Positions 35,570-47,519 of a DNA stretch of 64,000 nucleotides are shown piece after piece. The stretch's first letter is position 1. Each line of letters opens with the position of its first letter. A program made the position numbers and the translations under genes. The notes under the pieces are model-generated. The model was given only the letters and a program-made list of their open reading frames with translations, was not told the DNA's origin and ran no database searches. The stretch lies in contig CM077643.1 in assembly GCA_039707465.1 (NCBI GenBank), forward strand, positions 202,173,605 through 202,237,604, given 5' to 3'. Source of the DNA: Rhabdophis nuchalis. Taxonomy: Eukaryota; Chordata; Lepidosauria; Squamata; Natricidae.

Positions 35570-36015
35570 GGAGATTCTCAGTCATCCAGGTCATGGTTGT
35601 CCCAAAGGTGCTTTTTTAAAGAGCAATTTAATTGCTCTTCAATTTAAAAGACACGAGCCACTCTTCTGAAGACAACGAAGTCCATATTTTGGACAGAGAG
35701 GACCACTGGTTTGAAAGAGGGGTTAAAGAAGGGGAGTGATACGACATCAACTATCTTCAATCTACAACACAGTCCTTTCAACAGTTTCAAGAAGGCTCCA
35801 TACCAATTTGCACCACTCAGGTGACCCTGATGACACAGATAAACTTCCAGGTGACCTTAACAACCCACTAAAAAGAATGCAAATGTCCAGCTGTCTGCAA
35901 GGAGCATAAATCCTTCCATTCCCCACCATCCAGTCAGAATTGAAGAAGCTTCTTGGATGAGAAGCAAAACGTCTTCAAAGAAAAACCAGAAAAAAGCACC
36001 TTTGGGACAATCAAG
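35570..36015 (+). pseudogene. Penelope-like retroelement 3' fragment
   Basis: A frame at 35668-35730 reads EDNEVHILDREDHWFERGVK plus E, which matches the conserved C-terminal line of vertebrate Penelope-like elements, in the GIY-YIG endonuclease region. It is followed by a broken RHxLSxxYNxVL-like line. The 3' part has GAAGAAGCTTCTTGGATGAG and AAGCAAAACGTCTTCAAAG, sequence typical of the ends of these elements, and a GATTCTCAGTCATCCAGG phrase upstream. Frameshifts make it a relic. Confidence 0.65.
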
Positions 36016-36225
36016 CAATAACAACAGCCTTATCGAGGATACCAAGGAGAAAACCATATTCCCACCAATACTGACGGACAAATGCAAAGAGCAAACCTCA
36101 CTCCCCTGTAGCATGGGAGTATTATCTAGTTGTGGTAACAAATTGTCTGCAAGCAAACAACCAAACTCAGAGTATCAAGGACTCCACAGTTCCATCTTTG
36201 AGAAATGCCACCCACCCTCCCTATC

Positions 36226-36470
36226 CAGGGTGGGATTCAGCTGATTCGGACCAGTTCGGGCGAACCGGTAGCTCCAATGATCAGCTGGAGAGCGAACCGG
36301 TTCACTCCAACAATCCGGTGGTCCCCCCCACACTGCCCCTGTGCTTTACTTACCTATATCCTCTCAGCTGATTCACGTGGCAGAGCGGATTACTGTGCCT
36401 CAGCTGTGTTACTCCCCAGAAGTAACACGGAAGGTAAGTTTTGTTAAAACTGTGCATGTGCGCGCAAAAC
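36226..36470. mobile_element. hAT-like element, left end only
   Basis: Starts CAGGGTGGGATTCAGCTGAT and contains TTCGGGCGAACCGG and GAGCGAACCGGTTC, related in style to the CAGTGGTGGG family. No matching right end was found, so it is truncated or the end has decayed. Confidence 0.55.
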
Positions 36471-37385
36471 ACACAATCACCACTGTCTCTATCTCTCTTT
36501 CTCATTCTCCATCCTCTACTCTCCACATTAGTCAATTTTGTCTGATCTTCTCTAGAATGTATGATTATGTTTAGGAATGTAAATCAGATTTGTAGCTCAA
36601 GATACCCACTACTGCTTTCCTGTATGACAAATTTTGTGCTCCAAATTTCTTGTGCATAATTAGGAGGAAGACCTATAGAAAAAGATATCATAGTAAAATC
36701 AGGAAGTCTGAGTTGAAGGCTAGCAGGGTATTTACTCTGTGATTAAATGTCAAGTTCAAACAAATATTCCAGATCTTTCTAAGCATTTTTCTCCATGCAT
36801 GTTATTTCAAAAGTTTACATTTAGAAAAGAATGAGTATTATTTCCCTTATTAGATTAACATTTCAGCGGTTGTGCAGCTCCAATGATTCTTTTTTTTTTT
36901 TAATGTTGCCAAGACTTAATAGAAACTGAAGCAAGTTTCAGCAGGATGGGACTGTTTAAAAAATGTAGGCATTTGGTTTCAGGGTTGGCACAATCTTGTC
37001 CCCTGGAAATATTGACTATAGAGAGTAAACTTGGACAAGAATCTAATGTTGGGAGATAATTATTCTGCAATTGAAGTACTGTAACAAAATTGGTCTAGTT
37101 CTAACCATTTGCTGCTCTAGGTACTTGAGCATTTAAAAAAAATCAAAGCAATATAATATTTTTAATAGAACCAGTCGTCCCCGTCCCCCCCGCGTATCCC
37201 TCCCAATTTTTAAAATAAGCAATCAGGGATTATTTTCGTTGGATAGGTATTCTGATAAATAAAAACAACAATAGACATTTCTGTAAAATAGAGTTTAGGA
37301 CTGACATCTTCAAAAATGTATAGATATTAATATCAGAATTGTAACAATGGCAGTTTAGTTTTATAGAATTAAACTATTCCATAAG
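36471..37385. other. Unique AT-rich sequence
   Basis: No gene or repeat recognised. Short C/CG tract near 37180. Confidence 0.4.
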
Positions 37386-37389
37386 TACA

Positions 37390-37860
37390 TTTTAGAATAA
37401 TGACATTTTAGATATGTGTTGGAGGAAGGGGGCTGCATTAAAAGATGTATCCCGACAGAGAAAGGTTAATCATTATACAGAAAGTGCCCTTTATAGCTAT
37501 TATTTCCTTCCTCCTTACAAGCACGAGAAAGAATGTTACTATATTATAAAGATTGAACAATGGGAAAATATGGCATTGAAAATATTGATATTTATATTGT
37601 TATGATGTTAAAGAGAACTTTTATAAAACAATGTACATTTGGTACGTGAATAAAGGCACTTCAAATTTATATTGGAAATGTGAAGAAAAGTGTTATTTTA
37701 TCATGCTTGGTGGACATGTAAAAAAGTAGAAAATTTTGTATTCACATACATACTGTGATTTAGAGGATTTTAAAGACTGTTATATAATTGAGACCAGAAG
37801 TCTTTCCTCTTGGGATTGATGGACAAACAGTTGGGAAAAAGTCATGGAATTTTGTTTTAT
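37390..37860 (+). pseudogene. L1 LINE ORF2 C-terminal fragment
   Basis: Frames near 37640-37730 read VNKGTSNLYWKCEEKCYF then LGGHVKK, the remains of the L1 line with a conserved W+C...GTYxHxWWxC+K motif found after the RT domain. It is AT-rich and full of stops. No 3' end was identified. Confidence 0.55.
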
Positions 37861-38495
37861 ACATTTCTTTCTTTCTTGCACTTTGCTCTCCCTTTATTTG
37901 TTTGCTTTTTGCTTTAAAAAAAAATCATATTAGTTTGTATTCGTTTTTACCTGTGTTTCACAATTATATACCAAAAAAGGAACATTGTGAGCCATAGGTG
38001 GTAATTATGAGATTCACAGCATTGAAAGATTTTGGACCTTTTCACTTAATTTCCTTCCTGAGATTAGTTTTAACTTTATGATCAAACCCCATTCCTCCAA
38101 AATCTTAAACAGCAAACGGGTACATTTCCCCACATTCTTCAGAACCTGGTGCTAACACTACAACTCAACTAATTTAGAGAATCTGCAAAATCTCGAAATG
38201 TGTATTCAATATTTATCTACCAACAAGCAAGACCTACTGAATTTAGGTTTGCTTCTGAGTATAGATAAATGATGTTTAACTTAGCCAAAATTTTGTGAAT
38301 CTATTCAGATTTTGTACTTATATTTTAATAATCCCAGTTCTTGGTTCTATCAATTCACTACTGACTACAATGTGTATTACTTGGAGGAACCCTATTAAAT
38401 TCATTAGGTACTGAGTCCACCTGAAACATATAGCTTGGTTAGCCTTCTTATGTGGTGCATATGGCAACTGAAAACAGTAGCCAGTAACTGTTTGC

Positions 38496-38630
38496 AGTAA
38501 CCTTCCCCTGGAGTGGGGTGGGAATGGAGATTTTACAGTATCCTTCCCCTGCCATGCCCACCAAGCCATGCCACTCCCACAAAGCTACGCCCACAGAACC
38601 AGTAGTAAAACATTTTGAATCCCACCACTG
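38496..38630 (-). mobile_element. CAGTGGTGGG-family hAT element, partial
   Basis: Ends GAATCCCACCACTG at 38617-38630, preceded by AGAACCAGTAGTAAAACATTTT and CATGCCCACCAAGCCATG, as in the copies at 51849 and 63651. The other terminus is missing. Confidence 0.7.
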
Positions 38631-38634
38631 ACCT

Positions 38635-39550
38635 GGATAGCTCTTGTAATTTTAGCAGGATTAGATCTTTATAGCACTTGGAGGGAAGACAACCAAGAAG
38701 AGATCCCCAAGCTTTAAATTAAATTGAGAAGTTTAAAAAATCCCAGAAGACAATTGCAAATGCTAACCTTAACCCTTTCTTTATCTTTGCCAAGAAAATT
38801 ATAGAAGTCAACCCAGACTTCTATAAGTGTGAGTGTGTGTTGACCCAGTCAACACACACTCACAAATACACACTGATTTCAGAATTTTTCCGCTTTTTAT
38901 TTCAATATTCCTTTGGTTATTTCTTGGCTTGGTGTTTCCAGCAAGCAAGTATCCCACTCTGGTCTCGGTGATAAATACCCTATTGCACTTTGCAAATAAA
39001 TAAAAACAAAATCATACCATAAATGCCACTCAGATTTATTGAATGCCTTACACATGTAGAAATGCCATTTAATCCTCTAGAAACTGAACTTGCTCCAAAG
39101 GTGGGAGGGGGAACCTCCAGTGTAATTAATACATGGCTTTGCAGCATTACCCCCTCCAAAAGGGGGGTATCTAATCAGAAGAATGCTATTTATAATATTA
39201 AGATCAGACAGTGTAAAAGCTGAGACTGGCAGCCCTAAAGCTAACTGTAAATACAGAGAAATCTAATATCCTAATACTCCAAAATGACTCGAAAATCCAA
39301 TAATATAAAAAATGCTTTATAGTGCTATCACTTCCATAGTGCTGGGGCTCCATAAGGCTGTCTGTTATTGTCTTAATGAAATTTCTCTCCCTCACCCCAC
39401 CCCACCACACATTTTTTTCATTTTTCCTTCCAGATGACAGCTTTCACTTAAATCTCAAAAATGGTTACTCACAAGAGGACCACATAGGATTTGACAGCAA
39501 TTGGGCAACTTATAGAAGCCCTATAGACTGAAGCCAGCTGTCCTCTACCT
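38635..39550. other. Unique sequence with a small CA hairpin
   Basis: GTGAGTGTGTGTTGAC and GTCAACACACACTCAC (about 38829-38863) form a short hairpin. Nothing else recognised. Confidence 0.4.
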
Positions 39551-39554
39551 GTTG

Positions 39555-39765
39555 TTAGTTGTGACGTCATGTCCAACCCATTGTGACCCCATGGACAACG
39601 TTGCTCCAGGCCTTCCTGTCCTCTACCATCACCCGGAGTCCATTTAAGCTCATGCCAACTGCTTCAGTGACTCCATCCAGCCACCTCGTTCTCTGTCGTC
39701 CCCTTCTTCTTTTGCCCTCAATCTTTCTAAAGAGCAGTCAGGGTTGATCTACCTACTGCACCCCA
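39555..39765 (-). mobile_element. Bov-B LINE 3' end
   Basis: The plus strand starts GTTGTTAGTTGTGACGTCAT and continues TGTGACCCCATGGACAACG, CAGGCCTTCCTGTCCTCTAC and CTCCATCCAGCCACCTCGTT. This is the reverse complement of the Bov-B 3' end also present at 55.8-56.2 kb. It ends after AGCAGTCAGGGTTGATCTAC. Both ORF end and 3' UTR are present. Confidence 0.85.
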
Positions 39766-40235
39766 ATTGCTGGACTAAGTCAATGGGGCTACCCTTGGAC
39801 AACAGTACCAAGATTCCCACACCTTCCTTAGTTTTGATCTGGCCAAATCAATGACTTCTTGAAGATGCCTCATAGCTTGTTCTCCTGGCCCATCACCTCA
39901 GCAGGAAGTTACCTGCTGTGGTATATGATAAGTGGGTCATTCTCTGTTGAAAAATAGATGTTGTTACCTAGCTATTCTTTGTGTTCCTTAAGTTACCTTG
40001 TTGTTCCTTAATGTGTTGTGTCATCTTCAGGTTTTAAGATAAGCTGCAGTTGCTGGTCCACTGGACTTTTATATAGAGAATCAGCAGAATGTCTTAGCCT
40101 AGCCTTGACTCCAAGGCCTTTGTTGACTTGCATCATTCTTCAAAGTCTGCATCTTCTAATGCCCTTTCTTCAATACCCATACACAGATTTATTTCATAGC
40201 ACTCATGCCCTTTATACAGAAGTCTATAGTTCAAC
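39766..40235. other. Unique sequence
   Basis: No feature recognised. Confidence 0.4.
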
Positions 40236-40238
40236 CTG

Positions 40239-40430
40239 AGAGCCTGTTTCATGTAGTGTTAAGGCTAGAAATTGGGAGATCATAGATTCTAGTCCCAGCT
40301 GGGTGATCTTGGGCCAATCATTTTCTCTTAGTCCTACGAAGGAGGCAATGGCAAGTCACTTCTGAAAAACCTTGCCAGGAAAACTGTAGGTAGTCTTTGA
40401 GAATAAATATGATTGAACTGAAGGCAAAAA
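40239..40430 (+). mobile_element. Sauria-type SINE (tRNA head, Bov-B-like tail)
   Basis: AGCCTGTTTCATGTAGTGTTAAGG is tRNA-like, followed by a B-box region GATTCTAGTCCCAGC, the body GATCTTGGGCCAATCA, and the tail GGCAATGGCAAGTCACTTC...AACCTTGCCAGGAAAACTG. This order is that of the Sauria SINE of squamates, whose tail is shared with Bov-B. The final bases are decayed. Confidence 0.8.
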
Positions 40431-40744
40431 TGTTCTTCCAAGTCCTAACTTATTAACTAGTGTAACTTACTTCAAAGGAAAGAACATCATATGCATAGTG
40501 TGGCAATGCCCAGCAACAACTGGTTACATACTCAGATTTTAAGATGGACTCAAGAAGATGTGTTTCTATCTGCAAATCCTTTCTGCAATTCCACAAAAGT
40601 AAACCTTTGGGTTCTTTATCAATCTCTCTTCCTTGTTCCTAAATCACAAAACCTGTACTTGTAGAAACTAAATTCTTTGACCTCTAATCTTCTTACTGAT
40701 TCCATGCATATATGCCAGTCCCAGAACTCAACAAGTTTAAAACT

Positions 40745-40955
40745 GTATTCCCTACCTAGACCATGAGTTCTAGTCCCACCACAGGCACGAAAGCCAGCTG
40801 AGTAACTTTATGCCAGTCACTCTTTCTCACAGCCCAGCTCACCTCTTCTTTGGTTTGCAGGGAAAATAGGTGGTGGTGGTGGAGTATTAGGTATTAGGTA
40901 TGTTTGCTCCCTTGAGTTATTTATAAAAATAATAAAAGTGGGATAACATCTAAAA
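40745..40955 (+). mobile_element. tRNA-derived SINE with a LINE-like GTTATTTATAAAAATAATAAA tail
   Basis: Shares the tRNA-like body of the SINE at 40239 (TGAGTTCTAGTCCCACC, GCACGAAAGCCAGCTGAG, GCCAGTCACTC) but has a different 3' end: TTGAGTTATTTATAAAAAT...AAGTGGGATAAC. So two SINEs with the same head and different tails lie 300 bp apart. 5' end truncated. Confidence 0.7.
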
Positions 40956-42030
40956 AAAATGTCTTGCAGAGTTCAACAATATTTAATACAACATTTGCAT
41001 GCAAAACTGGGAGGTTGGCCCCCTTTGACGAATCCCACATCAGTTGAGAAGTTAAGGCTGCAAGACAATGATTTGCCAAGGCCTTTACTAAGTAGTAAAT
41101 TATTTGCCTTGATAGCGAGAAGTCCCAGTTTGAAACTTCTGCTCTTGTCTGGAGAAGTGGGATAAAAGGCTATTGCCTAAAACTGTGGAGGGGTCCTTGT
41201 GGGTCTGTATGACAAGCCAAGGAGCTATTTGATCAGGCAGCTTCTGTTGCTCTACTGCATCTGAGGCTAAATGGACATTTAGCTCAGCCTCTAGATACCA
41301 ACTTCTCTGTCTGTCATGCGCTCTCTCTCGCTCTCTCTTTCCCATAAGCAAATAAATCATGTACCGCATTTTCTCAGGTCATTGGCTTCAGTGTTTTATA
41401 TGGAAACATATTCACACGTCAGTATTAGGTTCTTCTCAAACAAAAGGCAAAGTTAGATAATACACACATCTTTGTTGTGTGCATTCCTCTTTTCTCTCAT
41501 AATCATGCTCTTTCTTGTTTTGTCTTGTTTGTTTTCTTAGCAGTCCCCCTACAGGCTTTCAGTTGGTTTCTATATTAATAAAGAAATAATGCCTCTGCAT
41601 CTTAACAACATAGAGCAAATGAGTCTTGGACTAAGTGGGAAAAGTTCCTTCTGATAATGTTAGGGAGCCATAAAGAAGACTTGCAAAGCCAAGGATTTCA
41701 TCCCAGAATGGGGGAAAGCAGCTCCTTCTTGCCAGTGTGACCAGAATGTATCCCATATGCTGAAAGTATCAGATTCAGATCTGCAAGAAAAAATTATTTA
41801 ATTTTAGGGAAGTTCAAAATCCCAGTGTATGAATCAGTTCAGGGAGAAGAATAAAAATTCTGCCTCTGTAGTAGGAAGATAAACAGGGACTTCCAGATTC
41901 ACTACAGGTTTCATTGTCCTTTGCCACTGGTAAAGAACTTGCTTACCTATTTGGATCTGTGGTCCTGTATGTTGCCGCTACCTTATGCAGACATTTAAAT
42001 GTGAAGGCCCAAATGTATTTTTGGTACATA
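40956..42030. other. Unique sequence
   Basis: No element or gene recognised. Confidence 0.4.
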
Positions 42031-42031
42031 A

Positions 42032-42341
42032 CCCTACAGATGGGTCTTGTTTAGCGATGGCAATTGGGATTGGCCACTTTCTCAGTAAGTTCTGAGATTG
42101 CTAAATAGAAAAACAACATGACCGCAACAAACTTGTGACCTTATTGCCCACTTGGTCATTAAATGAGGTATCACGGGGCTGTGGCTTGTGATTTTACTTC
42201 TGTGTTCTCCATTAACTCTGCTTGTAGGAAGCTGGTTGCAAAGGACCCAAATGACAATCACTTGACTGCTGCATTGCTTGAAGATTTTGTATACCATCGT
42301 AACTTTGAATTGTTGTTAAATGAAGCAGTAAATGAGGAGTA
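42032..42341. mobile_element. Tigger-like MITE, diverged
   Basis: Phrases TTGTTTAGCGATGGCAATTGGG, TTGGTCATTAAATGAGG, TGGCTTGTGATTTTACTTC and a right end TTAAATGAAGCAGTAAATGAGG mark the same family as at 21.27 kb. The first 60 codons of a 204-codon frame (42163-42777) lie in it. Confidence 0.6.
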
Positions 42342-42344
42342 CTT

Positions 42345-43865
42345 TAAAGAGTTTTTATCATGTCCGGATTACCCAATGCCTGAGATCACAACAGAGCTAT
42401 GTTGTCTGAGGGAAATTGGGCCTGTTTCCATCCCACATTGTCTTGATAGAATATCAGTAGACTGCTTTTCTTTAATCTACCTACTGAAGGAAGGAGAAAT
42501 AAATTTTCATGTTTATGAATCAGTGTCCAGAACTCAAGAAAACCTGGATTTTTCTGCTACGCTCCCATATTGTAACTTGTCTGGCAATGTTCTAGTGCAT
42601 TTCCTCCTGCATGTATTGCTTTTAGTAACCAGGTCAAATGAACAGAGGAATCTGATTAGCCAAATGAAACAATATCAATGCAAAAAAAAAAAATCCTCAC
42701 AAATCGACAGCTTTATTAAAAAGCATATTGCAAACAGATCATTTCTTCACAAAGCAAGTTGTATATATAATGACTGAATAAACCATATTTTGGCATCCAG
42801 AGGATGCAGTACAGGAGGATACTGGGAACCACAACTAAAGATGGAGAGGGAGGGAAATATACCACACAGAGAAATTAATGAGCCTCCACCCCAAATATGG
42901 AAAATATTTTCGTGTTTATTTTAAGCTCAACAAAAATGTAAATAGTTTAAACCTTTCTTAAAACTGAGTTAAATCTGCCAGGACAATGCAGTGTATCTTC
43001 AGAAGCAAAGCTGCCTCCAAAGGCGGATTCAAGGATGTTGCATCTTTAATTTTTGTGTGTGTTAATTATAGATTGAGCATTGTTGTGAATCTTGTCCTCA
43101 AAACCCAGTTTAGAAAATAAGAGCAGATGCTCATACCCAGGTTTGGCTCATGAGGGAATTGAACAGAACATATTGGTTTATAATTAATGTAATTTGTTGG
43201 ATTATCTTTTGTGAAGGAGCTAAGGTAAACAACCTTGCTGCATTGTAGTAAAATTCTTCTGAGCGTAGAAATGGGTGGGGATAAACTCCCCCCCCCCCCA
43301 ATTTGCAGAGAGATCTTGCAGTGCCTGTCACATTCAAACATCTTTTAATTAACCCAAAAGAAAGAATTAGGCTACAGACCTGAAAGCAAATTGCAGTTCT
43401 TAAAGCTGGAGCCAGCCATTTCCCAACTGCTTATTTGAATTAGCAACATTTTTATTTTTTCCACTTGGATTTCCTTTGGATAAGAGGGTCAAGATGATGA
43501 AGGAATATCTTTTCTCGCCTTCTGGATATGGGAGGGATGATCTAAACCAGCCCCTGCCGGTCCATTCATGAGTCCCTTGCATCTCATTTCAGCATCAATC
43601 TGCCACCACGGTGAAAACCACATTAGAACATTTTAAAAAACTAGAAAAGCCTTTTCATATCCATGTATTTTATTCTACAGGACTTCTTTTTCTCTACATT
43701 TCTCTCCATATTTAACTGGGTGGTGGGGGGAAGCTAAGATGAGAACTGAATTGCAAAATTCAGTGGAGTGCAAAAGTCAAAGGGACTGGTTTTGCCTTTT
43801 CCTTCTGAATAGTCCTACTTCTGAATATTACATTAGTTGTCACCTGAAGATTAGAAAATGATAAC
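42345..43865. other. Unique sequence
   Basis: No gene recognised. C10 run at 43289-43299. Confidence 0.4.
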
Positions 43866-43870
43866 GAAGT

Positions 43871-43990
43871 TCAACCTTTCCCAACTTGCTGCCCTCCAGA
43901 TGTGTTAGAGGTCAGTTCCCGAGTCCCTAGCCAGCTTGGCTAGTGGCCAAATCATCTGGACAATACCAGGTTGGGAAAAGCTGAGTTAGA
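43871..43990. mobile_element. hAT MITE, MER-like, diverged palindrome
   Basis: CAACCTTTCCCAACTTGCTG and its near-complement CAGGTTGGGAAAAGCTG enclose CCAGCTTGGCTAG. The layout matches the common palindromic elements with CTTTCCCAACCTGG ends. Too diverged to confirm a target duplication. Confidence 0.55.
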
Positions 43991-44229
43991 TTATTATTGC
44001 TGTTTAAAGAAAAGATACATAAAAAGGCAAAAATAGCCCTTTCTACTTTCCAGGCTAAGAACTTCTATAATATATTATGTCAAAAGCCTTAAAGAATTTT
44101 CATTCGAAAATGAACTCCTGATGTGCCTATAGCTTTTGGTACATTTCCAAAACACAAAACACATTTGCCTCATTTAATTAAAATATTTTAGAGGTGCAAA
44201 CTGTTAGCATTCTTAAATAAAACCATAGC

Positions 44230-44450
44230 ACTAGATTAACTAAACCTGGGAAATCTTGCATATTTCTAATCTACAAAGGGTCCCCATCATGAGAGAATAC
44301 CAGAAGTACCAGAAACAAACTGATAAATTGTTTTAAATGATACCACATGAGCTTGAGGAAGATTAAATATATTTAAGGGGCATTTGGGACATTAATTAAC
44401 TTTACATAATATATTTATAAGAGCCCTTTCCTGAATTCTATCACCCAGTC
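44230..44450 (+). repeat. Unknown dispersed repeat, copy 1
   Basis: The segment containing ATTAACTAAACCTGGGAAATC, AGAAACAAACTGATAAATTG and AAGGGGCATTTGGGACATTA recurs in reverse orientation at 47080-47300 at roughly 80% identity by eye. No known end, ORF or tail was recognised. Confidence 0.7.
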
Positions 44451-44985
44451 ATCCGGACTGGATTAGAAAAACAGCACTCAAAATGAACATATTCAGATAT
44501 AGCTGTGAGTTCAATGAACAACAATTTATTGAACTTTATTGGTTATGTAAAGAGAAAAATGGAATGTTCTAAAATAGTTATGTTTTAACCAATTATCACT
44601 GAGAAAATTGCTGTGGAGGGAACAAAAGTTTCAAACCCATGTTTGAAATTCAGTGCTTAATATTCATCCACTTCTTACAGTTCCTGTTATAGCTTTAAAT
44701 AAATGAAGAGTGTCCCCCTTCATTTCTTTCAGGAATATTAGACTATGACTTGAAGCCCTTCTGTTGAAAAATGTAACCTGTCGAAATTACCACTTTGATA
44801 AGCTTTAGCATTTTACAGATACCAACTCTAGATGATAAATGAGTGGGGAGAACAGGAGATAAGAGGTCTTCGATGCTTTCTGAACTTGTTTGTTCTCTTA
44901 CTGACATTTCAGTACACAAACTACTGTAGGTAAAATCAGCCATGCTCAAAGAGCACCAAAGACCTTTCATTTCAACCCTGAGTTA
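44451..44985. other. Unique sequence before an L2 3' end
   Basis: No feature recognised. Confidence 0.4.
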
Positions 44986-44986
44986 T

Positions 44987-45628
44987 AAATACAATGCTCT
45001 CTACATGGGGCTCCCCTTGAGGTGCACCCGGAGGCTCCAGCTAGTCCAGAATGCGGCCGCATGGGGGATCCTGGGAGTTTCTCGATACTCCCATGTAACA
45101 CCTCTCCTGCGCGAGCTGCACTGGCTGCCGGTGGCCTTTCGGGTGTGCTTCAAGGTGCTAGTAACCATCTTTAAAGTGCTCCATGGCATGGGACCTGACT
45201 ACTTGCAGGACCGCCTCCTACCACATACCTCCCTTAGACCTGTCCGCTCCCACAGAGTGGGCCTCCTCAGGGTGCCATCCGCCAGACAATGTCGACGGGT
45301 GGCCCCCAGGGGGAGAGCCTTCTCTGTGGCGGGGCTGCCCTCTGGAACGACCTACCCCCCCGACCTTCGTACCATCACGGACCTACGCCTCTTCCGCCAG
45401 GCATTAAAGACACATCTATTTCAAGAGGCCGGCCTGGCATAGTTTTAATGGGTAAAGTTTTAATTGATTTTAATCTTTTCTAATCCAAATTTTTAGCACA
45501 GACCCTAATTTAATTCATTTTAAATTGTTTTGTTTTGTATTTGTTTTATATTTCTGTGCACTGCCCTGAGTCCCCTCGGGGAGATAGGGCGATATATAAA
45601 TTTGAAATAAACTAAACTAAACTAAACT
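44987..45628 (+). mobile_element. Short L2-clade LINE 3' end
   Basis: Begins abruptly at the codons for [17 protein letters not shown] and continues through FRVCFKVLVTIFKVLHGMGPDYLQDRLL to the end of the ORF, then a 3' UTR with GCACTGCCCTGAGTCCC...GGGGAGATAGGGCGATATAT and a (CTAAA)n tail. A frameshift lies near 45340. It belongs to an older subfamily than the copies at 24.6, 48.9 and 60.3 kb. Confidence 0.88.
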
Positions 45629-47075
45629 TTATTCGAACAGGAGATCTTACTCTATGCTTATTCTTCCATCCACCCACCCGACCGTAAACTTTAACTGCAT
45701 AGGTTTTCTTATGATGTTCTGCTTGTATAGACTTCCAGGAGTTTAATGTTTGGTCATCCAGGATTTGAGGAGCCAACATTAAAAAAAAAACAAATTATGT
45801 TGTGTGCAGTGACAAGAAACGAAGGACCGTCTGGACCTTGTCTCTCAGCGTTGCCCTGCCTTTCTTTACATTATGCCTCAATATGCATTTTGTACAACAT
45901 CTTGTTCCAAAAAATGTACTCAAGAGATCTTTCTAGAATGATTGGCTAACCACACAGCGGAAGTCGCAGGATCATTCAAGAAGCACTGCAGGGTAGGAAA
46001 ACTCTCTATGAGAGTCTACCTTGATATATCATTTGGATCTTCACACCAAATTCAGAACATTTCTTTGAGTGGCCCTGCTGCAGCCCAAACCTATCCCATG
46101 TCCCATGTGGTTGAGAATATTTTCAAAACAAAATGTTACATATTCTATAAAAGAAACATCTCTCTCTCTCTCTCCCTCTCTCTTTCCAATTTTTCCAGGA
46201 GTAAAGAATTCCTCAAAAGTAGATGTAGTTTAACTCAATACTATTAGAGCAATGTTTTAAAGGTTTTTTTGCTGCAATTTAAAACTGAGGAATCCTTTTA
46301 AAGTCAAAATGCATTTGAATAAAATACATAGTGCTCCTGAGGCAGGCAAAGAAAGCTTATACGGAATGCCCCAATACTGACTATTGCCTTAGAAAATGTG
46401 CATTGCATTTTTTCCCTCCTTTTTTTCACTAATGAGTTGCAGGCATCACTGATACAATAATAGTCTCATACGCTATTCACAAGAAGGACGTTCACTCAAG
46501 AGGAACAGAATTCTTATCAGATTGGTAACTTTCTCAAATAACATATTCAGATTTTTATATCCGTATAATGGATGAGATTATTGAACATTTTTACTTGAAT
46601 CTTTAAATCTGTGAACCCAGAAGGCTACTTTAGCATGTTCATAAATAACAGGACATTCTCCTGAGTGGGTTGTCAAGCAGAATTTTGCCTGGAATGTTTT
46701 GTTGTTTGCTGATACGATTAGTAGTGTTTCTCTTGACTGCTTAAGGACCTAGATACAGTTCTCATATATTTCAGCTGTGTCTGAAGGAGAACTACAGGAA
46801 TATTTGAAAAAGAGAGAGAGTTGAGAAGGTTAGAATAGGACTATGACATGTCAGGTGGCTGTTATTCCATTTCCTTCAAAAGGACCCAAAGCACTAGAGT
46901 GGAAAGAAATCATCTTGGATGGAGAAATTGAACTCAGGTTCCAAATTACCAGGACAGGGGAACTATTATTCATTGTAAAGTTATAAATTAAGAATCAAAG
47001 AATCCAGAAGCTGTAGGAGCACAGAAGCTAACTTATACTAGAGATACTTATAAATTGTATAAGTATCCTGCAATG
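45629..47075. other. Unique sequence
   Basis: Contains a (TC)n run at about 46157-46185. No gene recognised. The phrase ACCAGGACAGGGGAACT at about 46950 is repeated near 47398 (ACCAGGACAGGGGAGCT). Confidence 0.4.
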
Positions 47076-47079
47076 CTAT

Positions 47080-47300
47080 TCATCCTGATAGGAATTTATA
47101 CAAAGGTTTAGGAGGCTAATGGACAGGGACAAGTTAATTAATGTGCCAAATGCCCCTTGAATATATTTATTCTTCTTCAAGTTCACGTGGTCTGATTTAA
47201 TACAATTTATCAGTTTGTTTCTGATACTTCTGGCATTCTCATTATGGATTTTATGTAAGTAAGAAATATGCAAGATTTCCCAGGTTTAGTTAATTTAGTG
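47080..47300 (-). repeat. Unknown dispersed repeat, copy 2, inverted
   Basis: Reverse-complement partner of 44230-44450, 2.6 kb away. Matching blocks include GCCCCTTGAATATATTTA, CAATTTATCAGTTTGTTTC and GATTTCCCAGGTTTAGTTAA. Confidence 0.7.
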
Positions 47301-47413
47301 TTTGAGAGCCTAAGCCAAAAGATATTTGTTTGTTTGTTCATTATATGTATATGCTAGCCACCTCATTCTGACCCCCCCCCCTCAAGGTCCAGAATACCAG
47401 GACAGGGGAGCTG

Positions 47414-47415
<2 letters not shown>

Positions 47416-47456
<41 letters not shown>

Positions 47457-47519
47457 CTTATTTACTTATTTACTTATTTACTTATTTACTTATTTACTTA
47501 TTTACTTATTTATTTATTC
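47416..47519. repeat. (TTTA)n-(CTTATTTA)n microsatellite
   Basis: A pure (ATTT)n tract changes midway to an ATTTACTT period, then back. Such higher-order structure suggests expansion by slippage or unequal exchange of a variant unit. Confidence 0.9.

Noticed and set aside
38829..38863. Short CA-rich hairpin
   Set aside because: The palindrome is made of GT/CA repeats and is too short to suggest an element or RNA gene.
42163..42777. 204-codon plus-strand open frame
   Set aside because: The first third is a Tigger-like MITE and the rest has no recognisable domain, so an open frame by chance is more likely than a gene.
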